A stretch of DNA of 33,168 bases. Origin: JBMNKL01 sp050261495 (lineage in GTDB: Bacteria > Bacillota > Clostridia > Acetivibrionales > DTU013). The notes under the pieces were generated by a model, which saw nothing but the letters and a program-made list of their open reading frames with translations, did no database searches and was not told the origin of the DNA. The stretch covers positions 1 to 33,168 of the forward strand of contig JBLNDI010000055.1 in assembly GCA_050261495.1 (NCBI GenBank). Reading direction: 5' to 3'. Below, one piece after another: positions 24,360 to 32,619 of the stretch. A program made the position numbers and the translations under genes. The stretch's first letter is position 1; every line of letters starts with the position of its first letter.

Positions 24360-27300
24360 TTATCCACGCTTTGATACAATCTTCACATTTTCTTCGCCGA
24401 AACGTTCAACAATTTCCCTAAGCAGTGTATCACACAATTTTATTCGATATTCTCCGATTTGCATCTTGGAAATATTTCCCTCTTCATCGGCCTTATAAAA
24501 ATACACCGGCATATCACCGCTGAAATATTTAAGCAATGAAAACGCCGCTTTCATTTTCCTGCTGTTGGGATCCTCCTTTGTCCTTATGCATAGTTTTCTA
24601 GAAATTTGCCCTTCCTCTCCAGGGTCTCCAGCCAGACCGGAGACAAGCTCCGCTTTTCCGCCGTTTTCTCCGCCGCCGGCGGGTCTTTCCCGGTTGTCCG
24701 CATGGGATTCCCTCTTCCTGATCGGGCGTACGTTCATGCATATTATTTTCGGCTGTTCCTCCTCTTTCATGCTTATCCGCCCGTCGATAAACACGGCGTT
24801 TTCTTCCGTCAGCAAGGCCCCGTACTTGCTGAGGTCGGCCGGGAATACTATTATCTCCATGCTTCCGTACATGTCCTCCAGCGTTATAAAGGCCATGAGG
24901 TTGTTGCTCCTGGTAGTTTTTGTTTTCTTCCCGGTTATTATTCCTCCCACGGTTACCAGCATTCCATCCTGGAGCATCCTGCCCGCAGGCGCGATTTCAC
25001 CTTCAGCTTGCCCTGCCGCCGATTCCTCTCCCTCTTCGGCCAACTCGGAACTGTTTATTGAAACCTGCTCCCGTATTTCATCCTCGTATTCCTGGAGCGG
25101 GTGGCCTGTTACGTACAGCCCGAGCATCTCCTTTTCCATCGCCAGCATCATTTTTGGAGGAAATTCCTTCAACTCGGGATAGCTTTCCTCGATTTCCATT
25201 TTTTTAGTCTCTCCATGCGTTTCAAAAAGCGAGAGCTGTCCTTCCATCCTGCTCTTCTTGCTTTGCTGCGCTCCGTCAAGCAGCTTTTCGTACACCGCCA
25301 TCATCCTGGAGCGGTATACGCCGAAGGAATCAAATGCGCCGCATTTTATCAGGCTTTCGACGCATCTTTTGTTGATATCCTTCCCTCCCATGCGTTCGCA
25401 AAAATCCCCGAAGCTTTTGAAAGGCCCCCTTTCCGTCCTCTCCCTGATCAATTCGCGCACCGCGGCCTCTCCCACGTTCTTGACGGCTGCCATGCCAAAC
25501 CTTATTTTCCCGTTTACCACGGTAAACTTCACGTCGCTTTCGTTAATGTCGGGCGGCAGCACCTCAATGCCCATGTGCTTGCATTCGCGCACGTAGTGCG
25601 AGATTTTGCCGGTGTTGTCAAGAAAGCTGTTCAACGAGGCTGCCATGAACTCGACCGGGTAATATAATTTAAGCCACGCGGTCTGGTACGCTATTACAGC
25701 ATATGCGGCAGCATGGGACTTGTTGAATGCATAGCTTGCGAAATCAATCATCTGGTCGAATATGCGGTTTGCCGTTTTTTCATCGATCCCGTTCCTGATG
25801 GCGCCTTTGACAAGCACTTCGCCGTTATCATCGACAATGCCGTATATGAAATTTTCACGCTCTTTTTGCATGACGTCATGCTTCTTCTTTGACATCGCGC
25901 GCCTGACGAGATCCGACCGGCCGTACGAATAACCGCCGAGTTCGCGCACTATCTGCATGACCTGTTCCTGGTAAATAATGCACCCGTAGGTGACATTCAG
26001 GATGTTTTCAAGCAGCGGATGCTCATAAGTTATCTCCCAGGGGGAATTTTTGTTCCTTATGTACCTCGGTATGGATTCCATCGGTCCGGGCCTGTATAAA
26101 GCTATTCCTGCTATAATATCTTCAAACGCGGCGGGCTGCAGTTCCTTCATGAACTGCGTCATGCCCGCGCTTTCCAGTTGGAATATGCCGGATGTCTTTC
26201 CTTCGCCTATCATTTTATACACGTTCGGATCATCCGTATCAATGCCGTCAATATCAAGCCGGATTCCCCTGCCTTTGAATACCATGTCCGCTGCGTCCCT
26301 TATCACCGTCAGCGTCCTCAGCCCCAGGAAGTCCATTTTCAACAGGCCGAGTTCTTCCAGCAATCCCATTGAAAACTGCGTTGTAACGATGTCATCGTTT
26401 TTTTGCAGCGGCACATGCTCGGTAATCGGGTCACCGGAAATCACAACCCCGGCTGCATGGGTGCTGGCATGGCGCGGCATGCCTTCCAGCAGGCGAGCGG
26501 TATCTATAAGTTCCGCCACCTTCGGGTCTTCAACGTACCTGTTTTTCAGTTCCGGGTTCAGTTCTACGGCTTTATCTATTGTCATCCCGATCTGGAACGG
26601 TATCATTTTTGCTACCTGGTCGACATCGGCGTAAGGTATGTCAAGCGCCCGGCCGACATCCCTTATTGCCGCCCTTGCGGCCATTGTGCCGAAAGTTATG
26701 ATCTGGGCAACCCTGTCCTCGCCGTATTTCCGGATCACGTAATCGATAACTTCCTGCCGCCTTTCATAGCAGAAATCAATGTCTATATCCGGCATCGTCA
26801 CCCTTTCGGGGTTTAAGAACCTTTCGAAGAGAAGGTTGTATTTTATAGGATCAATAGCGGTTATACCCAGGCAATAAGCGGCCAGGCTGCCCGCTGCCGA
26901 TCCCCTCCCGGGGCCCACCATTATGCCGTTGTCCCTGGCATACTTTATAAAATCCCAGACAATAAGGAAATAATCAACGTAACCCATCTGCCTGATTACC
27001 TTGAGCTCATATTCCAGCCTTTCGAGGTACTCCTTCTCCTTTTCCGGTCCCGTCCGATCTGCGAACAGGCGCCTGTATCCGTCCATGCAAAGGCTTTTGA
27101 GGTACTCAAACGGATCCCTGTTTTCAGGCACGTTGAACCTGGGCAGGTTGAGCTTGTTGAATTCAAGCTTGACGTTGCAGCTCTCCGCAATCTTCACCGT
27201 GTTTTCCAGCGCTTCCGGGATATTTGCAAAAGCCTTGTACATTTCGTCCGGCGACTTCAGGTAATACTCATCGGTACCGAATCTCATCCTGTCTTCGTCC

Positions 27301-28013
27301 GTTATTTTTTTCCCTGTCTGGATGCAGAGCAGCACCTCGTGCGCTTTCGCATCTTCGCGCCTAAGGTAGTGCACGTCGTTCGTGGCCACCAGCGGAATCC
27401 CCGTTTCCCTTGAAAGCTTAACCAGACTCTGGTTTACAAGGTTCTGCCCTTCGGCGCCGTTATGCTGCAGTTCCAGGTAAAAATTGCCCTGCCCGAATAT
27501 TTTATTGAAAACCAAAGCTGTTTGCCTTGCCTTGTCGTAATTCCCCTCAAGAATTGCCGCGGGCACGTCCCCGGACAAACAGGCGCTCAGCGCAATTATA
27601 CCGCCGGAGTATCTCCTCAGCACATCAAGATCAACCCGCGGCTTGTAATAAAATCCTTCCATGAATCCTGCCGACACTATTTTCATCAGGTTTTTATAAC
27701 CCTCGTTGTTTTTTGCGAGCAGCACGAGGTGTCCCTGGTCGGCATCGATTCCGGGCTGCTTGTCAAACCGCGAGCGCCTTGCGGTATACACTTCGCATCC
27801 CAGGATAGGCTTTATGCCCTTCTTTACCGCTTCTTTATAAAAATCTATAACGCCATACATGGCCCCGTGGTCCGTGATAGCGATGCTGTTCATGCCAAAA
27901 GCCGCCGCGCTCGATATAAGGTCGGGTATCCTGTTGGCGCCGTCAAGCAGGCTGTATTCAGTATGGACGTGCAAGTGGACAAAACCATTGGGTAATGAAG
28001 CCGTCCCGGCCAT
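24360..28013 (-). CDS. dnaE: DNA polymerase III alpha subunit (DnaE type)
   Basis: 1217 residues from the ATG at 28013, which has GGGAGG 7 nt upstream; a TTG two codons earlier is too close to that site. The N-terminal PHP domain begins HLHVHTEYS (13-21). The polymerase palm carries GPGRGSAAGS (367-376) and catalytic aspartates D409 and D411 in MPDIDIDF, with a third expected near 555 (KMDFLG). Helix-hairpin-helix and OB-fold regions follow (OB near 1000-1090). No 3'-5' exonuclease insertion is present, so this is DnaE rather than PolC. A poorly conserved linker rich in Arg, Gly and Glu (about 1095-1140) precedes a C-terminal tail with the sequence YFSGDMPVYFY. Firmicutes usually also have PolC for bulk replication. 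Confidence 0.97.
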   Translation of the reverse strand: MAGTASLPNGFVHLHVHTEYSLLDGANRIPDLISSAAAFGMNSIAITDHGAMYGVIDFYKEAVKKGIKPILGCEVYTARRSRFDKQPGIDADQGHLVLLAKNNEGYKNLMKIVSAGFMEGFYYKPRVDLDVLRRYSGGIIALSACLSGDVPAAILEGNYDKARQTALVFNKIFGQGNFYLELQHNGAEGQNLVNQSLVKLSRETGIPLVATNDVHYLRREDAKAHEVLLCIQTGKKITDEDRMRFGTDEYYLKSPDEMYKAFANIPEALENTVKIAESCNVKLEFNKLNLPRFNVPENRDPFEYLKSLCMDGYRRLFADRTGPEKEKEYLERLEYELKVIRQMGYVDYFLIVWDFIKYARDNGIMVGPGRGSAAGSLAAYCLGITAIDPIKYNLLFERFLNPERVTMPDIDIDFCYERRQEVIDYVIRKYGEDRVAQIITFGTMAARAAIRDVGRALDIPYADVDQVAKMIPFQIGMTIDKAVELNPELKNRYVEDPKVAELIDTARLLEGMPRHASTHAAGVVISGDPITEHVPLQKNDDIVTTQFSMGLLEELGLLKMDFLGLRTLTVIRDAADMVFKGRGIRLDIDGIDTDDPNVYKMIGEGKTSGIFQLESAGMTQFMKELQPAAFEDIIAGIALYRPGPMESIPRYIRNKNSPWEITYEHPLLENILNVTYGCIIYQEQVMQIVRELGGYSYGRSDLVRRAMSKKKHDVMQKERENFIYGIVDDNGEVLVKGAIRNGIDEKTANRIFDQMIDFASYAFNKSHAAAYAVIAYQTAWLKLYYPVEFMAASLNSFLDNTGKISHYVRECKHMGIEVLPPDINESDVKFTVVNGKIRFGMAAVKNVGEAAVRELIRERTERGPFKSFGDFCERMGGKDINKRCVESLIKCGAFDSFGVYRSRMMAVYEKLLDGAQQSKKSRMEGQLSLFETHGETKKMEIEESYPELKEFPPKMMLAMEKEMLGLYVTGHPLQEYEDEIREQVSINSSELAEEGEESAAGQAEGEIAPAGRMLQDGMLVTVGGIITGKKTKTTRSNNLMAFITLEDMYGSMEIIVFPADLSKYGALLTEENAVFIDGRISMKEEEQPKIICMNVRPIRKRESHADNRERPAGGGENGGKAELVSGLAGDPGEEGQISRKLCIRTKEDPNSRKMKAAFSLLKYFSGDMPVYFYKADEEGNISKMQIGEYRIKLCDTLLREIVERFGEENVKIVSKRG

Positions 28014-28070
28014 ATCCAAACCTCCCGGCTGTTATTCTTCCAAAAGAGCAACTATTCAATAGAGCCATTA

Positions 28071-28087
28071 TTCATTAAATTAATGAA
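28071..28087. repeat. Perfect 17-bp palindrome upstream of dnaE
   Basis: TTCATTAAATTAATGAA, two 8-base arms around a central A, in the 95-base spacer between the HD-GYP stop and the dnaE start. A smaller GAAC-TG-GTTC lies directly beside it (28084-28093). It could be an operator, or a GC-poor hairpin after the HD-GYP gene without a T run. Confidence 0.4.
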
Positions 28088-28108
28088 CTGGTTCAGGATC
28101 TGCCAATA

Positions 28109-29173
28109 TTATAACTCACAACTGTCAATAATGAAAATATTGGTCTGTTCGGAAAGGTCGATTTCTTTATATAAGGCCTTCTTTCTCATTCTCTCGTCAT
28201 AAATGACACGTACAACCGGCCTTGTCGGGTATAACCTGTTGTGCCTGACTACAATCGCCCGCTCCCTGGTGTTGAGCAATACGCCTGTCCCGACAGGATA
28301 AACGGTGACATACCTGACAAAACTTTCAATAACCCTTGGGTCAAAATGATGCACGCCTAATGATGTTATGTAGTCGTAGACCTCGTGCGGTTTTAATTTC
28401 TTCCTGTATACGCGGTCCGATGTCAATGCGTCGTATACGTCCGCAATAGCCACGATCCTGGCAAATATCTGTATATTTTCTTTTTTAAGCTGCAGCGGGT
28501 ACCCGCTTCCGTCATACCTTTCATGGTGCCCGAAAGCGATGTAGGAAGATGCCAGGCTGATATTTCCGCTTCTTTTGAGTATCTCGTATCCAAGGAAGGT
28601 ATGCTTCTTTATTTCTTCAAATTCCTCGACTGTAAGCTGGGACGGTTTCTTTAAAATCCTTCTCGGTATGCAAAGCTTGCCTATATCGTGCAGCATGGCT
28701 CCCGTGCCAAGCTCCCTCAGGATGTTGATGTCAAAACCCAAACCTATGCCTGTAATCAGCGATAGGATGCACACGTTTACAGAATGCTCGAATGTATAGT
28801 CATCGACATATTTAATTTCTGAAAGGTTATACAGTATATCGTCGTTTTTCAGAAGCTCGTCAAGTATCTTGTTCACCATTCTCTTCACTTCAGGGACGTC
28901 CACTGAAGAAGAAAAATGGTAGTTGTTCATCATGTTTTTTACGAGGATTACGGCTTCGTTGCGGGTCTCATCCTTGATAACGTTGTCTACTTCGATTCCT
29001 TCGGAAAAATCTTCTTCGAGGTAAAGGTCGTCTATTCCGTGCTTCCTCAAACTTTCCAGGTGGTATTCTTTCAACTCCGCTCCCGCGGTCAGCAGCACGC
29101 CTCCCGTTGAACTGAAAATGGTACGGCCAAGCCTGGCGCCTTCGCGGACAGAGTCGATTTTAACTTTGTACAT
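28109..29173 (-). CDS. HD-GYP domain protein, probable c-di-GMP phosphodiesterase
   Basis: 354 residues from the ATG at 29173, chosen because GGAGGG lies 4 nt upstream. The reading frame continues 52 codons further, into the divergent promoter region. The N-terminal region (1-110) is of the kind often found before clostridial HD-GYP domains. The HD-GYP domain (about 120-300) is intact: H130, H162-D163, H191, H216-H217 and G224-Y225-P226. A short beta-rich C-terminal extension (about 305-350) follows. It has no receiver or membrane segment, so it is a stand-alone cytoplasmic enzyme, distinct from the regulator at 6797. It is divergent from the Cys-rich gene. Function is inferred from motifs. 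Confidence 0.92.
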   Translation of the reverse strand: MYKVKIDSVREGARLGRTIFSSTGGVLLTAGAELKEYHLESLRKHGIDDLYLEEDFSEGIEVDNVIKDETRNEAVILVKNMMNNYHFSSSVDVPEVKRMVNKILDELLKNDDILYNLSEIKYVDDYTFEHSVNVCILSLITGIGLGFDINILRELGTGAMLHDIGKLCIPRRILKKPSQLTVEEFEEIKKHTFLGYEILKRSGNISLASSYIAFGHHERYDGSGYPLQLKKENIQIFARIVAIADVYDALTSDRVYRKKLKPHEVYDYITSLGVHHFDPRVIESFVRYVTVYPVGTGVLLNTRERAIVVRHNRLYPTRPVVRVIYDERMRKKALYKEIDLSEQTNIFIIDSCEL

Positions 29174-29293
29174 TTTACCCTCCATGGTATTTTTCATTCG
29201 TGACACCATAAGTATTCGACAAATACAAACAAAATCCTGCAATTTGGATAAATTTTTGAAAATTACCCATGCATCGGGCAATATATGTTTATT

Positions 29294-29321
29294 TTTACTA
29301 TATGTGGTATTATAGTATAAT
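29294..29321 (+). promoter_or_regulatory. Putative promoter of the plus-strand Cys-rich gene
   Basis: -35-like TTTACT (29294-29299), 16-base spacer, perfect -10 TATAAT (29316-29321). The -10 is half of the 13-base palindrome ATTATAGTATAAT (29309-29321), which also puts a TATAAT on the minus strand, facing the HD-GYP gene. No good minus-strand -35 was found. Confidence 0.4.
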
Positions 29322-29381
29322 AAATACACCAGGCGATAAATGCGGTTTTGCGCAATCCATGGATTTAAGGAGCAGGTATTA

Positions 29382-30020
29382 ATGCAGTTTATAAATTTAC
29401 TGGCATCAGATCAAGTGGAAAAAATGTTTTCTGCAATAAAAAATTTTTTCAGTGCCCTATCTTCCCTGTCTGTCGGCCTTATGCCCGAAGATGTGCGGTA
29501 CAAGTGGCATTTTATCAGGTATTACATGCCCTGGCTCTACCGCAGGCATTCAACTGAAAACAATGTAAACTGCCTGTTCTGCGCAAACCTGGTGAGAAGC
29601 AGGTGCCACAAGCACTGCCTTAAATGCGTCGTCGGCACTTATATAAAATGCGGCCCCTCTCTTCCCGGGGCGGTATATAAAATGCCTACATACCTGGATG
29701 AGACTGAATATAATGTTGTTCCCTGGTTCTATAGAAAACCCTGCGGCAATTTCAGGAGACTTCCAATGCATTTTTACCTGAAAAACATATATCCCTTTCT
29801 GGGCATGGCCGGCACATGCAACCTGGAAATACTCGAAGGACTTTCAGAAGGATTGTTGTCGGGGATGCGGCCATGCCACGTATGCGCTTCTGTGGATTAC
29901 GGGCTGTACAAAAAATGTTCATCCGAGGAATGTTTTGACGAAAACACCCGCTGCGGCAAAATATCTTCCGAGATCGGGACGTATTACAGAAAGGCTGCCT
30001 CCCTTCCTCCTACAGTATAA
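29382..30020 (+). CDS. Cys-rich protein of unknown function
   Basis: 212 residues, the only plus-strand gene. The ATG at 29382 has AAGGAG 9 nt upstream; an earlier in-frame ATG at 29340 lacks such a site. Thirteen cysteines cluster in two groups: C64-xx-C67, C75-xxx-C79-xx-C82, C90; and C165-xx-C168, C179, C184, C191, with C121 and C146 between. This suggests two zinc or iron-sulfur sites. There is no signal peptide or membrane segment; a helical, aromatic-rich N-terminus (1-55) precedes the first cluster. It is divergent from the HD-GYP gene and convergent with spoIVA, overlapping its end by 11 bases. I do not recognise the family. A sporulation link is possible from position only. Confidence 0.75.
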   Translation: MQFINLLASDQVEKMFSAIKNFFSALSSLSVGLMPEDVRYKWHFIRYYMPWLYRRHSTENNVNCLFCANLVRSRCHKHCLKCVVGTYIKCGPSLPGAVYKMPTYLDETEYNVVPWFYRKPCGNFRRLPMHFYLKNIYPFLGMAGTCNLEILEGLSEGLLSGMRPCHVCASVDYGLYKKCSSEECFDENTRCGKISSEIGTYYRKAASLPPTV

Positions 30021-31488
30021 TGCAGATTAATCCTCCGCTGCCCTCGTTGATTATCCGCTGCAGTGTTTCCTGCAATTTGAGCTGCGCGTCTTCGGGCATC
30101 CTGTTAAGCTTGTTGTGGAGTCCCTCGCTGACCAGTTCATGCAGTGATTTACCGAAAATATTCGAATCCCAGATTTTGCCCGGCTCGTTTTCGAATTCCT
30201 TGAGCAGATAATTGACAAGCTCTTCGGATTGTTTTTCGGTACCTACCAGGGGCGCAATCTCTGTTTCGATATCAGCCCTGATCATATGCACCGAAGGCGC
30301 GCTTGCTCTCAACTTAACGCCAAAGCGGCTGCCCTGCTTGATTATTTCCGGTTCATCCAGCGTCATCTCTTCCATTTGCGGGGTTACGATGCCATACCCC
30401 TTGACTTTTACCTCATGCAAAGCATACTCGACCCGCTCGTACTCCTTCTTTATTCTGGCCAGTTCCTTCATCATGCCGATAAGCCTGTGCTCACCGTCAA
30501 CCTGGAGTCCCGTGGCGTCGCTAAGTACCTTGTAGAAGAGATTTTCAGGCACTTCTATGTTCAGCAGCATGTTTCCGACACCTGCGCTGATTTCGACCAG
30601 GTTGGTTTTCCTGATAAAATCATACTCCGAGAAGCCCGGAATGGCGTCCTTTGCCTCGCGCAATTTCCTGACTCCCCTGAAAGTATCTTTGATTGCCTGC
30701 AGCATGCCGGTCTTGAGCCAGTGGTCACGTTCCAGGTTTTCAACCCATTTCGGTATATTGATCCCAATGCTGCAAACGGGAAATTCGTATAGGATCCTTT
30801 CCATGATGCCGGCCATGTCTTCGGTTTGCATCGTGGCGCAGTTGACGCAAACAACCGGAACATCATATTTCTCTTCCAGTTCCTGCCTCAGTTTCTGCGC
30901 ATCTTCGCTGTACGGCACGACGGAATTGAGTACGATTATAAAGGGTTTATCAATTGCTTTCAGCTCGTTTATCACTCTTTTTTCGGCCTCGACATATTCC
31001 TCCCTTTCAATATCCGTAATTGTCCCGTCGGTTGTCACGACGAGGCCTATCGTGGAATGGTCGTTGATCACTTTTCTCGTGCCAATCTCCGCAGCCTGCT
31101 CAAAGGGTATCTGGTAATCGAACCACGGAGTGGAAACCATTCTTGGCATATTGTTTTCAAGGTAGCCCAGCGCCCCCTTTACCAGGTAACCCACGCAATC
31201 CACCATTCTTACCTTGAGTTTCAAAGCATCATCCAGTGTGATCTCCACGGCCTCATTGGGCACAAACTTGGGTTCCGTCGTCATTATCGTCCGGCCCGCC
31301 GCTCCTTGCGGAAGCTCATCCTTTGCCCTTTCGCGGCTGTAAACATTTTCTATGTTCGGAATTACAAGCAAATCCATGAACCTTTTGATAAAAGTCGATT
31401 TTCCTGTCCTGACAGGCCCGACGACACCTATATAAATATCACCTTGCGTCCTTTCAGCTATCTGCTGATATATTCCGTATTTATCCAC
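30010..31488 (-). CDS. spoIVA: Stage IV sporulation protein A, spore coat basal-layer ATPase
   Basis: 492 residues, the same length as in B. subtilis. The Walker A loop GPVRTGKST (24-32) puts the lysine at K30, as in the Bacillus protein. The middle and C-terminal SpoIVA domains are intact, and the tail ends GGLICIIL, the region needed for anchoring by SpoVM. SpoIVA polymerises around the forespore in the mother cell, using ATP, and forms the platform for the coat. The start is a GTG at 31488 with AAGGAGGG 7 nt upstream. The 3' end overlaps the convergent Cys-rich gene. Its presence indicates an endospore former. Confidence 0.97.
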   Translation of the reverse strand: MDKYGIYQQIAERTQGDIYIGVVGPVRTGKSTFIKRFMDLLVIPNIENVYSRERAKDELPQGAAGRTIMTTEPKFVPNEAVEITLDDALKLKVRMVDCVGYLVKGALGYLENNMPRMVSTPWFDYQIPFEQAAEIGTRKVINDHSTIGLVVTTDGTITDIEREEYVEAEKRVINELKAIDKPFIIVLNSVVPYSEDAQKLRQELEEKYDVPVVCVNCATMQTEDMAGIMERILYEFPVCSIGINIPKWVENLERDHWLKTGMLQAIKDTFRGVRKLREAKDAIPGFSEYDFIRKTNLVEISAGVGNMLLNIEVPENLFYKVLSDATGLQVDGEHRLIGMMKELARIKKEYERVEYALHEVKVKGYGIVTPQMEEMTLDEPEIIKQGSRFGVKLRASAPSVHMIRADIETEIAPLVGTEKQSEELVNYLLKEFENEPGKIWDSNIFGKSLHELVSEGLHNKLNRMPEDAQLKLQETLQRIINEGSGGLICIIL

Positions 31489-31580
31489 CCACTAACCCTC
31501 CTTAATCAATAGGCAAGCGCAATTTGGAGAAGAGGGCGGTAACTCAAAGATGTGCGTCCTCTTTCCAGATTTACAATATA

Positions 31581-31606
31581 AATATATGTCCGTAATATGT
31601 TATTAT
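31581..31606 (-). promoter_or_regulatory. Candidate sigma-E-like promoter of spoIVA
   Basis: CATATATT (31588-31581) resembles the sigma-E -10 CATACAAT. An ATA (31606-31604) lies 15 bases upstream. It sits about 95 bases before the spoIVA start. Known spoIVA genes are sigma-E dependent. The region is AT-rich, so this match is weak. Confidence 0.3.
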
Positions 31607-31638
31607 TACAAAAAAAAGAAGATTGGAAAGGGCTCGGT

Positions 31639-32529
31639 TCACTTGACAAAGACTTTCAGTATCTGCCTGATAAATCGCATTGTTATCGGAAGGGTCTTCC
31701 ACTTTTCCCCGTCAACGCTGAGGTAAAAACTGGTGTCTCCTTCAATGGTGCAATTTTTTGTCCTTAACCATTTTACATTCCTGTCGTGGATAAAATCATT
31801 ATTTATATTATTCAGCACTTTGAAGATCAGGCCTGCCATCTCGATATGCAGGCAATTCTTAACAAGAATGATATCCATGTATCCGTCCGAAAAGTCGGCC
31901 TCCCCGACCAGGTTTGAAAGGCCTGCCGCATGCTTCCCGTTCAGTATGAGGAACAGCAGGAACTCTCCTTCGACGGTCTCGTCGTCCGTTGTAAGTTTCA
32001 GGTTTATGGTTTTCAGCGCCGTTACTTCTCCAAGCGCCGTCAGGTAATATGCCAGCGGCCCGAAGTTCTTTTTCAGTTCGTTGCTCGTATTGTAGGAGAC
32101 GTCGACAAATTTGCCTCCGGCACAGGTGTTGAGGCAGTATTTCTCGTCATTTATCAGTCCCGCGTCTACCTTGACGGTTTTGCCCGCCAGTATGATGTCG
32201 AGGCTTTTTTTCAGGTCGATGGGGATATTAAGGCTCCTGGCAAAATCATTGCAGGTGCCCCCCGGTATGATGCCCAAAGGTATGTCGAGCCCGGCTGCAA
32301 GCATGGCGCCCGCAACCATGTTTATCGTGCCGTCTCCCCCGGAAACCACCACGCTGTCGTATTCATCCATGACAAGCACCTTTTCGAAATCCGCCCCGAA
32401 CTCCCCATCCAGGCGGTAGGGAATCGCGATTATTCCGTTTTCAAGGAAGCGGCTAATTATGTAATCAAGTTTTTTAGGCACAACCCTGTTGCCGGAAAGC
32501 GGGTTGTATGCTAAAAGCGCCTTTTTCAT
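31639..32529 (-). CDS. Diacylglycerol kinase family lipid kinase (DagK/YegS type)
   Basis: 296 residues from the ATG at 32529, which has GGAGG 7 nt upstream; the frame extends 28 codons further into the promoter. The nucleotide-binding glycine loop is SGGDGT (63-68), followed by IIPGGTCNDFARSL (85-98), the DAG kinase catalytic block. The C-terminal beta-sandwich contains DGYMDI and ends near the stop. The enzyme would phosphorylate diacylglycerol or a related lipid at the membrane and return it to phosphatidic acid. The exact lipid cannot be read. It is co-directional with spoIVA (150-base spacer) and directly downstream of a serine recombinase gene. Confidence 0.92.
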   Translation of the reverse strand: MKKALLAYNPLSGNRVVPKKLDYIISRFLENGIIAIPYRLDGEFGADFEKVLVMDEYDSVVVSGGDGTINMVAGAMLAAGLDIPLGIIPGGTCNDFARSLNIPIDLKKSLDIILAGKTVKVDAGLINDEKYCLNTCAGGKFVDVSYNTSNELKKNFGPLAYYLTALGEVTALKTINLKLTTDDETVEGEFLLFLILNGKHAAGLSNLVGEADFSDGYMDIILVKNCLHIEMAGLIFKVLNNINNDFIHDRNVKWLRTKNCTIEGDTSFYLSVDGEKWKTLPITMRFIRQILKVFVK

Positions 32530-32590
32530 ATGCAATCCTCCGAAAAGCCTGTACAATGCGATGCACTGCACCGCACACAGTTTACCATAC

Positions 32591-32619
32591 ATTATATCAG
32601 AACCGGAAATCAATTACAA
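32591..32619 (-). promoter_or_regulatory. Strong promoter of the lipid kinase gene, inside the recombinase 3' end
   Basis: -35 TTGTAA (32619-32614), 17-base spacer, extended -10 TGATATAAT with TATAAT at 32596-32591. The TGA of the extended -10 is the recombinase stop codon. The predicted leader is about 55 bases. Confidence 0.65.

Noticed and set aside
29174..29329. N-terminal extension of the HD-GYP protein by 52 residues
   Set aside because: It would run into the divergent promoter region; GGAGGG precedes the internal ATG at 29173.
31600..31638. T-run after the lipid kinase gene as an intrinsic terminator
   Set aside because: An eight-base T tract exists on the minus strand but no GC-rich stem precedes it.
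32530..32613. N-terminal extension of the lipid kinase into the recombinase gene
   Set aside because: It covers the strong promoter, and the ATG at 32529 has a good GGAGG site and the usual MKKALLAYNP start.
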